The notes under the pieces were generated by a model. The model had not been told where the DNA came from, did not search any database, and worked only from the letters and a program-made list of their open reading frames with translations. Source: an uncultured Asticcacaulis sp. (GTDB lineage Bacteria; Pseudomonadota; Alphaproteobacteria; Caulobacterales; Caulobacteraceae). From it: a stretch of 21,851 nucleotides of DNA. Shown here piece after piece: positions 15,756 through 21,851 of the stretch. The stretch is from positions 1-21,851 of the forward strand of contig CAMLLA010000015.1 of assembly GCA_946480525.1 (NCBI GenBank). The letters run 5' to 3'. The position numbers and the translations under genes were made by a program. Numbering within the stretch: position 1 is the stretch's first letter; each line of letters opens with the position of its first letter.

Positions 15756-15766
15756 AACCGCGCCGG

Positions 15767-17239
15767 TTAAACGGCGCAGTATTGCCTGAGGAACGCTTCG
15801 TGCGCCGGCATGCCGGCCACGGCGCGGGCAATGCCGCCCTTCAGGTTGCCGAGCGCCGCCGCCAACGGTTCGCGGCCCATCATCACCCCGGCATGGTGCC
15901 AGCGTTTCGGTTCAAGTCTCTGGCCAAGCATGACCTGCACCCAGGAATCGACGCGGAACAGATCGTCCGACGCCTGATAGGCAATGCCATTCTCGGCGAA
16001 CAGCGCCATGCGCTCGACAAGCGTGTCGGGCAGCGTCATTGCGCGCCGGTCGCGCCAGAACGGTTCGTCCCGCTCATTGAGCGCGTAATGCAGGATGACG
16101 AAATCGCGCACCCGTTCCAGCTCGTTGCGCGACAGGGCGTTATAATGATCCGTAAGCGCGTCGGTGATCCCGGCAAAGGGGAAGAGCTGGATCAGCCGTG
16201 TCACGCCGATCTGGAACAGGTGAATGCTGGTTGATTCCAAAGGCTCGATGAATCCGCTCGACAGGCCCAGCGTCACGCAGTTTTTGTTCCACGACTTGAG
16301 CCTGCGGCCGGTCTGGTAACGGATGAGGCGCGGCTCGATCAGGGCCGGTGCGTCGAGCGACGACAGCAGGCGCTCACGCGCCGCGTCGTCCGACAGGTAA
16401 TCGCTGCAGTAGACCAGGCCGTTTCCGACGCGGTTCTGCAACGGGATCCGCCAGCGCCAGCCGGCGTCGTGGGCAATGGCGCGCGTAAAGGGCGTCAATT
16501 GGCCGTGCGACTCGGTCTGGACCGCGACGGCGCGGTTGGTCGGCAGCCAGTGGCTCCAGTCCTCGTAGCCCGTTTTCAGTGCTTGTTCGATCAGCAGGCC
16601 GTGAAAGCCCGTGCAGTCGATAAACAGGTCGCCTTCGACGCGTTGTCCGGACTGCAGGACCAGGGCCGTGATAAAGCCCGTTTCCGGGTGCTGTTCGACC
16701 GTCTCGATGCGGCCTTCGATGCGTTTGACCCCGGCCTTTTCGCTGCGTTCGCGCAGAAAGCGGCCATATAGCCCGGCGTCGAAGTGGTAGGCGTAGTTGA
16801 TGCGGGCGTTTTCACCGGTCTGGAACCTGCCGGCCTCGGCCGCCTGATGTTCGAGACAGTAGTCGCCTATATGTCCGGAAACACCGTCCGAACGGGCCTG
16901 GAGCCACAGATGGTGAAAGGGCGCCATCCACGACGACTTGCCCGTTTCGCCAAAGGCGTGGAGGTAGCGGTCGCCCTTGCGCGCCCAGTCTTCGAAGGCG
17001 ATGGCCAGTTTGAAGGTGCCATTGGTGGCGCGCAGGAATTCGCGCTCGTCTATGCCCAGCAGGTGGTGGAAGGTCCGGCATGTCGGGATCGTGGCCTCGC
17101 CCACGCCGACGATGCCGATCTCTTCGGATTCGACGAGCGTGATATCGACCAGGGGCTTTAACAGCTTGCTCAATGCCGCCGCCGCGCACCAGCCCGCCGT
17201 GCCTCCGCCGGCGATGATGACTTTTTTTACCGGCCCCAT
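15767..17239 (-). CDS. Flavin-dependent tryptophan-halogenase family protein (second of tandem pair)
   Basis: The 490-residue product shows the FAD motif GGGTAGW (11-17), the catalytic lysine Lys77 in NGTFK (equivalent to PrnA Lys79), the halogenase signature WRWRIP (261-266) and FIEPLES (330-336), which includes the glutamate paired with that lysine. All residues needed to make and use a hypohalous-acid/lysine intermediate are present. The family halogenates indole-type rings using FADH2 from a separate reductase; none is encoded nearby. Related orphan halogenases of TonB-receptor loci have often been found to act on free indoles, preferring bromide, but the natural substrate is generally unknown. 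An AGGAG site lies eight bases before the ATG. It follows its paralogue by 18 bases and is last in the SapC-cupin-halogenase operon. Confidence 0.9.
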   Translation of the reverse strand: MGPVKKVIIAGGGTAGWCAAAALSKLLKPLVDITLVESEEIGIVGVGEATIPTCRTFHHLLGIDEREFLRATNGTFKLAIAFEDWARKGDRYLHAFGETGKSSWMAPFHHLWLQARSDGVSGHIGDYCLEHQAAEAGRFQTGENARINYAYHFDAGLYGRFLRERSEKAGVKRIEGRIETVEQHPETGFITALVLQSGQRVEGDLFIDCTGFHGLLIEQALKTGYEDWSHWLPTNRAVAVQTESHGQLTPFTRAIAHDAGWRWRIPLQNRVGNGLVYCSDYLSDDAARERLLSSLDAPALIEPRLIRYQTGRRLKSWNKNCVTLGLSSGFIEPLESTSIHLFQIGVTRLIQLFPFAGITDALTDHYNALSRNELERVRDFVILHYALNERDEPFWRDRRAMTLPDTLVERMALFAENGIAYQASDDLFRVDSWVQVMLGQRLEPKRWHHAGVMMGREPLAAALGNLKGGIARAVAGMPAHEAFLRQYCAV

Positions 17240-17257
17240 AGCTGTGTCTCCTGCCGA

Positions 17258-18733
17258 TCAGGCACTGTACTGACGAATGAAGTCTTCGTGCATAGGCATG
17301 CGCTGGACCTCACGGTCCACGGCTGCCTTCATGTTGGCGAGCGCCTGTTCCAGGATCGTCCGGTCGGTCATCCGGCCCAGGTGATGGCGCCCCTCGGGAT
17401 AAAAACGCTGGCCCAGCATGACCTGCAGCCAGGAATCCACCCGGAAAACCTCGTCCGGAACCTGATAGGCGTGGCCGTTCTGACGGAAGAGCTCCAGCCG
17501 CGCGGCCAGGCTGTCCGGGATTTCCATGTCGCGCCGGTCGCGCCAGTAAGGCGTGTCGTCGCGCTCCGTCAGTTTGTAGTGCATGATGACGAAATCGCGG
17601 ACATTGGCGACTTCGTTGCGCGTCAGTTCGTTGAAATGTCCGGCAATGGCGTCATTGATACCGCTGAACGGAAAGAGCTGGACCAGGCGCGTCGCCGCTG
17701 TCTGCATCAGGTGGATATTCGTCGATTCCAGGGGTTCGATGAAACCGGAGGCCAAGCCGAAGGCGATGCAGTTCTTGTTCCAGATCTTCAGGCGCCGGCC
17801 CGTGCGGAACTTGAGCAGGTTGGGCTCGGCAAGCGGCGGCACCCCGATGTGGTCGAGGAACTGCTTACGGGCCACGTCATCGGCCATGTATCGGCTGGCA
17901 AAGACGAAGCCCTTCCCTACGCGCGTCTGCAACGGGATATCCCAGATCCAGCCGGCGTCGTGCGCTAAGGCGCCCGTATAGGGCATGATCGGATGGACAC
18001 TCGGCGCCTGGGTTGCCCAGGCGCTGTCGTTCGCCAGCCAGTGGTTCCAGTCTTCGTAACCGGTCTTCAGCGTCTGTTCGATCAGCAGGCCACGGAAGCC
18101 TGTGCAGTCGATGAACAGGTCGCCATCGACCGCCTGTCCCGATTCAAGCACCAGTTGGGTAATAAAGCCGGTCTCGGCATCCTGCTCGACCCGGACGATC
18201 TTGCCTTCGATGCGTTTTACAGCGTCGCCGCAATGCCGGCGCAGGAAGGGGCCGTACTGATTGGTGTCGAAATGATAGGCGTAGTTGAGACGGACCTTGT
18301 CCGAAATCTCGAACTTACCGGCGGCCGCGGCCTGGTGTTCCAGGCAATAGTCGCTCAGTTCTCCGCCATAGCCTTCGGCGCGCGCCTGCAGCCAGACCTG
18401 ATGGAAGGGCGCCATCCAGGTCGACTTGCCCAATGTGCCGAAGGAGTGAATGTAGCTGTCGCCCTGCCGCGCCCAGTTGCGGAACAGAATGCCCATCTTG
18501 ATCGAGGCATTGGTGGCGCGCATGAAGGTACGCTCGTCGATACCGCACAGGCGGTGAAAATGGCAGATGGTGGGGACCGTGGCTTCGCCGACACCGACAA
18601 TGCCGATCTCTTCGGACTCGACCAGCGTGATGTCCAGGAGCGGGCCCAGCATCCTGGCAAGCGCGGTGGCGACGCACCAGCCGGCTGTGCCGCCCCCGGC
18701 GATTACGACTTTCCTGACCTTCTGGTCTTCCAT
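17258..18733 (-). CDS. Flavin-dependent tryptophan-halogenase family protein (first of tandem pair)
   Basis: The 491-residue product is a clear paralogue of the neighbouring halogenase and keeps every key motif: GGGTAGW (13-19), Lys79 in NASIK, WIWDIP (262-267) and FIEPLEST. Large stretches match the neighbour almost word for word (ITLVESEEIGIVGVGEAT, LFIDCTGF, RDRR). Differences cluster in the substrate-side regions, such as residues 234-250, which suggests the two have different substrates. The ATG at 18733 is preferred because GAGGA lies seven bases upstream; a GTG three bases earlier is also possible. It begins 19 bases after the cupin stop codon, in the same operon. A flavin reductase partner is not encoded in the window. 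Confidence 0.9.
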   Translation of the reverse strand: MEDQKVRKVVIAGGGTAGWCVATALARMLGPLLDITLVESEEIGIVGVGEATVPTICHFHRLCGIDERTFMRATNASIKMGILFRNWARQGDSYIHSFGTLGKSTWMAPFHQVWLQARAEGYGGELSDYCLEHQAAAAGKFEISDKVRLNYAYHFDTNQYGPFLRRHCGDAVKRIEGKIVRVEQDAETGFITQLVLESGQAVDGDLFIDCTGFRGLLIEQTLKTGYEDWNHWLANDSAWATQAPSVHPIMPYTGALAHDAGWIWDIPLQTRVGKGFVFASRYMADDVARKQFLDHIGVPPLAEPNLLKFRTGRRLKIWNKNCIAFGLASGFIEPLESTNIHLMQTAATRLVQLFPFSGINDAIAGHFNELTRNEVANVRDFVIMHYKLTERDDTPYWRDRRDMEIPDSLAARLELFRQNGHAYQVPDEVFRVDSWLQVMLGQRFYPEGRHHLGRMTDRTILEQALANMKAAVDREVQRMPMHEDFIRQYSA

Positions 18734-18752
18734 CACACTTTCCTCAGGGACT

Positions 18753-19784
18753 TTATCTGTTCAGCTTGTTCAGCAGCATGGCGCGAAGCCGCCTTGCCTT
18801 CATGTCGTCAATCGGCCCCAGCAGGCCGCGCGCCTCTTCGGGCAGGTGCGCCCCGGCCAGGTCGGCAGGGCCGAAAATGTAGTAATCGAACATCGCCCGC
18901 CAGGCCTGCTTTTCCGATTCCGGGCGATCCCGCAGCGACAGCATGGCGTGCAGGAGCGTATTCTGCGGCGTGTCCATATAGGCCGGCACGGTGTTCCACC
19001 AGTAATTGACCAGAATGTTGAACGGTTCCAGCGCCTCGACATGATGCCACCACAGCGCCGGGTAAAAGAGCACGTCGCCGGGCTCCAGATCGGCGATCTG
19101 GGCATTGGCCACCGCCTCGCGAAAGCGCGGATAGCGATCATAGTCCGGGTCGCGAAAGTCGACCATGCTGACGACCTGGCCACCCGGCGTCGGATCCAGC
19201 GGTCCCGGATAAAGGTTGCGCACCTGTTCGGGAGGGAACAGGGTAAAGCGCCGTCTTCCGGCCACGCAGACGGCGATATTGTGCGACATGTCGTGGTGCG
19301 CCGTCGCCGTCGTCCGGTTGCCGATCCAGATACTGGCCAGGTACGGCTGCGACGTGAACATGGGATGGTTCAGCGCCAGGCTGTTCTGTTCTCGCAAGCC
19401 AGGCAGGTAGAGGTCAAGGTCGGTCGAACCGATATAGAAGGAGGGAGGCGCAGGGTCATCCATATGCGCCGCCAACCGGTCGAGGACTTCGTCGAGCCGC
19501 ACGCGCTCGGAACGAAAGTTGAGCGCGGTCACCTCTTCGTTATAAAAAAAACGGCCCTTGATGTCCGGCTCCCCGGTGAAGCCGACGACCGGCCGTCCCT
19601 GATAGAAGGTCTTGAGATAGGCCATCGCTGCGGCCGGCGAACTCAGGCCTTCGCGCACCAGCGGCCAGGCGGACGCCAGTCTCTTTAGGACCACAGGCCG
19701 CTGTTCGGCCATCAACTGGTCAAACGGCACCTGATCAGGCGATACGCCGTTCAGACTGTGCGTTGTGCGTGAGGTCAGTGTCAT
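18753..19784 (-). CDS. JmjC/cupin-8-like Fe(II)/2-oxoglutarate-type oxygenase
   Basis: The 343-residue product has the JmjC-like metal site: His163-x-Asp165 in TAHHDMSHN and a distal histidine in ALWWHHVEAL (247/248), on a cupin barrel (about 115-265). Strand motifs GRRRFTLFPPEQ and LEPGDVLFYPALWWH are typical of cupin-8 proteins. Members hydroxylate protein side chains or small molecules; the target here is unknown. Such cupins recur beside SapC, tryptophan halogenase and TonB receptors. The ATG at 19784 falls eight bases after the SapC stop, so coupling is likely although no clear ribosome site is seen. An earlier in-frame start at 19865 would overlap SapC and is less likely. Confidence 0.85.
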   Translation of the reverse strand: MTLTSRTTHSLNGVSPDQVPFDQLMAEQRPVVLKRLASAWPLVREGLSSPAAAMAYLKTFYQGRPVVGFTGEPDIKGRFFYNEEVTALNFRSERVRLDEVLDRLAAHMDDPAPPSFYIGSTDLDLYLPGLREQNSLALNHPMFTSQPYLASIWIGNRTTATAHHDMSHNIAVCVAGRRRFTLFPPEQVRNLYPGPLDPTPGGQVVSMVDFRDPDYDRYPRFREAVANAQIADLEPGDVLFYPALWWHHVEALEPFNILVNYWWNTVPAYMDTPQNTLLHAMLSLRDRPESEKQAWRAMFDYYIFGPADLAGAHLPEEARGLLGPIDDMKARRLRAMLLNKLNR

Positions 19785-19792
19785 GCGCGGGA

Positions 19793-20515
19793 CTACGAAT
19801 TTTGGCGCCGTTTGGTTTTGAGGTCGATCAGCCGCGCCAGGTTGCCCTTCGACAGAACGACGCAAAAGGCGAGCGCCAGGAAACCCGACTGGTTCAACCG
19901 CTGCAAGGCTTCCCCGCTGAGTTGCGCCAACGCCTCCTGACTGATGGAGAAGAAGTCCGGCAAGGTATAGCGCGCCGTTTCATCAAACGCGATATTGATC
20001 TCGACGGGCGCAAGTAGCCCGGCCTCGGCAAAGGCGGCAAACATGGCATTGCTGGCCTCCACGCCGGTATGCAGCGTCCTCAGCGTTTCCACGACGCGTT
20101 CGAAAGCCGGCGCGTTCCCGCCATGCGGCAGGAACAGGGCATCGCCCTCGGTCCGGCTGATCCGTGGATGGTCGAGGTCGACCATGATCATCGGTTCACT
20201 GCGGCCGCCCTGGCCGTCCTGGCGAAAGCCGATACGAAAGGGGCCACGCGCCTGCATGGCCGGAATATAGCTGGCATGCCAGCCGGATTCATCGAGATAG
20301 AGATTTTCGTCTTTTTCAAAGCCCAGAAGGGCAAAGGCCTGGAAGCCACCGTCGTCCGAACGGCGGAACAGGATCGGATACTCGCGCTGGACTTCGGCAA
20401 ATTCGGTCGGCACGACCAGAGCCAGATTCACGGTGTCACCGAAGTCCGGTGAAAAACGCGTTATCAGCCGCAAATCATGATGCTCGACGTTATCCAGCAG
20501 GACGACCTGGCTCAT
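19793..20515 (-). CDS. SapC family protein
   Basis: The 240-residue product matches the SapC-like family: an N-terminal half with NLALVVPTEFAEVQREYPILF and LGFEKDENLYLD, a GWHASYIPA-x-R-x-G-PF motif and the C-terminal DFFSISQEAL and NQSGFLALAF segments. There is no signal peptide or membrane helix, so it should be cytoplasmic. The biochemical role of this family is not established; the name comes from the Campylobacter S-layer locus, and in Caulobacterales, sphingomonads and xanthomonads it sits next to TonB receptors and halogenases. AAGGA lies seven bases before the ATG. It is the first gene of the operon downstream of the receptor terminator, followed by cupin and two halogenases. Confidence 0.85.
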   Translation of the reverse strand: MSQVVLLDNVEHHDLRLITRFSPDFGDTVNLALVVPTEFAEVQREYPILFRRSDDGGFQAFALLGFEKDENLYLDESGWHASYIPAMQARGPFRIGFRQDGQGGRSEPMIMVDLDHPRISRTEGDALFLPHGGNAPAFERVVETLRTLHTGVEASNAMFAAFAEAGLLAPVEINIAFDETARYTLPDFFSISQEALAQLSGEALQRLNQSGFLALAFCVVLSKGNLARLIDLKTKRRQNS

Positions 20516-20549
20516 AATATAATCCTTGGTTTCACTATGTTGGTAAGAA

Positions 20550-20575
20550 AAAGGCCGCGGCGAACCGCGGCCTTT
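20550..20575 (-). terminator. Rho-independent terminator after the TonB-dependent receptor
   Basis: On the minus strand AAAGGCCGCGG and CCGCGGCCTTT form a perfect 11-bp stem around a TTCG loop, followed directly by a TTC run. It lies about 30 bases after the receptor stop and 34 bases before the SapC ATG. It could end receptor transcription fully, or only partly so that the downstream operon is expressed at a lower level. Confidence 0.85.
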
Positions 20576-20605
20576 CCCTTGTTACGGCCAAAGCCGTCAC
20601 AGAGA

Positions 20606-21851
20606 TTAGAACTTGTAGCGGAGACCCAGTTGGTAACGCGAATCAAGTTCCTGCGCGAAGTAAATATTGGTCTTGTCGCGACCAAAGATACGGATGTGCG
20701 CCTTGTTGAGGTTCAGGCCTTCGAAGGTGGCCTGGAGGTTGTCGGTGATCTGATAGTTGATCGAGGCGTCGATCGTGCCGAACGCTTCGGTGTACTGTGG
20801 GTCACCCTGGGCGCCTACGTTGGTCGCCGAGATGAACTCGTCGCGCCAGTTGTAGGAAACCCGGCCGGACCAGGCACCCTTATCGTAGATGGCGGTCAGG
20901 TTATAGGTGTTCGACAGGCCGAGCAGCGGGAATTGCTGCGTGCCCGAAGGTGCGGAATTGTCGAAGCCGATATCACCATTGACCGTCGTCAGGCTGCCCG
21001 ACACGCCGAAGCCCGAGTCACCGAAGAAGTGCTGGAACGCTGCTTCGAAGCCGTGCAGGTTGGCCGTCTTGTTGTTGACCGGGATGTTGGTCTCGAACAC
21101 GAACAGCGGGTCGTTGGCGTCGGCGACCAGGTCATAGGCCTTCAGCACCTGGTCGACATAGGTCTGGTTCAGGTTGCCGGAGCCGTCCAGGTTGGCAACA
21201 TAGTCGTTGCGCGCCTGGGTCTGGGCAACGGTCGGCGTGCTGCCGCTCTTCAGGTAGTGGTCGTACAGGGCCGTCATGGTGAACAGGTTCACGTCGGTCG
21301 TCGACTGGTTGATGCCAGCCAGCAGGTCCTTGGCGATGCCCGAACGCGAGCCAGCGGCGCCCGATGACGGGTCGCGCAGGGCAAACGGGTTGGCCTGGAT
21401 GCGGCCGGTGCCGACGAAGTTGTTCACGTCCTTATTGTAGAAGCCCAAGGATACGTAAGAGTCGCGGCCGTAGTACCATTCGACCGAGAAGTCGATGTTC
21501 GACGATTCCAGCGGCAGGAGGGCCGGGTTGCCGCGCGTCGCGGTCGGGTTGGTGCCGTTGGCGGTCGGACGCGGAGGCGTGCCCGGAGCGGTCGTGGCGT
21601 ACAGATTGCCGTAAGCAGCGCGGGCGATCGTCTTGGAGAACGAGGCGCGGGCGATCACGTCATCCATGGCTTCCCACGAGATGTCGAGGCTCGGCAGCCA
21701 GTTGCTGTAGTCCGACTTGTACTCCTGGCTGACGATGGTCGAGCTGCTGTCGAGCGTGAAGTCGTTGTCGGCCGTCCAGCGGATGGCGACCGGCTGGCTT
21801 TGCAGCGCCGAGGCCGTGACATCGGTCTTCTCGTAGCGCAGGCCGGCGACG
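20606..21851 (-). CDS. TonB-dependent receptor, C-terminal part (runs off the window)
   Basis: About 415 codons are visible, open to the window edge. They encode the beta-barrel end of an outer-membrane receptor: alternating strands and loops such as VAGLRYEKTDV, SNWLPSLDISW, ASFSKTIARAAYGNL, SVEWYYGRDSYVSLGFYNK and GRVSYNWRDEF, finishing RYQLGLRYKF with the terminal aromatic needed by the BAM machinery. The plug domain and TonB box lie outside the window. The style resembles the large Caulobacterales/xanthomonad receptors thought to take up oligosaccharides; the ligand is not readable. A strong terminator follows, and SapC, cupin and halogenases lie downstream on the same strand. Confidence 0.9.
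   Translation of the reverse strand, partial: VAGLRYEKTDVTASALQSQPVAIRWTADNDFTLDSSSTIVSQEYKSDYSNWLPSLDISWEAMDDVIARASFSKTIARAAYGNLYATTAPGTPPRPTANGTNPTATRGNPALLPLESSNIDFSVEWYYGRDSYVSLGFYNKDVNNFVGTGRIQANPFALRDPSSGAAGSRSGIAKDLLAGINQSTTDVNLFTMTALYDHYLKSGSTPTVAQTQARNDYVANLDGSGNLNQTYVDQVLKAYDLVADANDPLFVFETNIPVNNKTANLHGFEAAFQHFFGDSGFGVSGSLTTVNGDIGFDNSAPSGTQQFPLLGLSNTYNLTAIYDKGAWSGRVSYNWRDEFISATNVGAQGDPQYTEAFGTIDASINYQITDNLQATFEGLNLNKAHIRIFGRDKTNIYFAQELDSRYQLGLRYKF

Noticed and set aside
15760..15777. Inverted repeat GCGCCG/CGGCGC between the convergent GGDEF-EAL and halogenase genes
   Set aside because: The stem is only 6 bp, overlaps the halogenase stop region and lacks a T-run on either side, so it is weak as a bidirectional terminator.
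17221..17230. Seven-base homopolymer near the start of the second halogenase as a slippery site
   Set aside because: The downstream FAD motif is in frame with the start codon and no alternative product is visible.
19541..19552. Eight-base homopolymer in the cupin gene as a possible frameshift
   Set aside because: The reading frame runs through it without interruption and the family motifs lie in one frame on both sides.
17993..19688. Two long plus-strand frames over the halogenase and cupin genes
   Set aside because: The opposite strand encodes complete, motif-bearing enzymes with good starts and operon spacing.
1..21851. CRISPR arrays, tRNA or rRNA genes, complete insertion sequences
   Set aside because: No regularly spaced repeats, cloverleaf-like sequences, rRNA segments or intact transposase were seen on reading both strands.

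Overview
The window (about 60 % GC by eye, high-GC codon use) looks like a chromosomal segment of a Caulobacterales alphaproteobacterium, possibly Asticcacaulis or a close relative. The support is a perfect CtrA-type box (TTAA-N7-TTAA), a TonB-dependent receptor / SapC / JmjC-like cupin / tryptophan-halogenase cluster of the type common in Caulobacterales, sphingomonads and xanthomonads, and secreted sugar-catabolic enzymes. The genus is inferred; no rRNA or marker gene is present.

Layout. (1) 1-263: the 5' end of a methyl-accepting chemotaxis protein gene on the minus strand, with a CtrA-like site upstream. (2) 451-3548: a divergent pair, a secreted GH43 glycosidase (minus) and a Tat-exported Gfo/Idh/MocA oxidoreductase (plus), with starts only 38 bp apart. 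(3) 3549-4141: non-coding sequence ending in a fragment resembling the C-terminal tail of a serine recombinase. (4) 4172-10288: an RHS island. A Sec-exported 1385-residue RHS/YD-repeat protein (minus) ends in an AT-rich, cysteine-rich, 148-residue variable tip and is followed after one base by an AT-rich gene for a membrane-anchored ClpP-like protein. Divergent from it lie a 76-residue exported mini-YD-repeat protein and a TolA/TonB-like energy transducer. (5) 10295-11179: an unrecognised three-TM membrane protein. (6) 11370-15755: a two-gene signalling operon, a hybrid histidine kinase with a periplasmic jelly-roll-like sensor and a REC-PAS-GGDEF-EAL protein with intact motifs. (7) 15767-21851: TonB-dependent receptor (partial), terminator, then SapC, JmjC-like cupin and two tandem flavin-dependent halogenases, all on the minus strand.

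How they fit together. GH43, the oxidoreductase and the receptor cluster suggest capture and processing of plant-type glycans or related ligands, and the kinase/c-di-GMP pair could link an envelope signal to motility or adhesion. The most unusual unit is the RHS island. It has the architecture of a polymorphic toxin (conserved core, swapped tip, translationally coupled partner in the immunity-gene position), but it carries a Sec signal instead of a T6SS adaptor, and its partner has a ClpP/COG3904-like serine-hydrolase fold predicted to face the periplasm. Function assignments for the tip, the partner and the mini-RHS protein are inference only.
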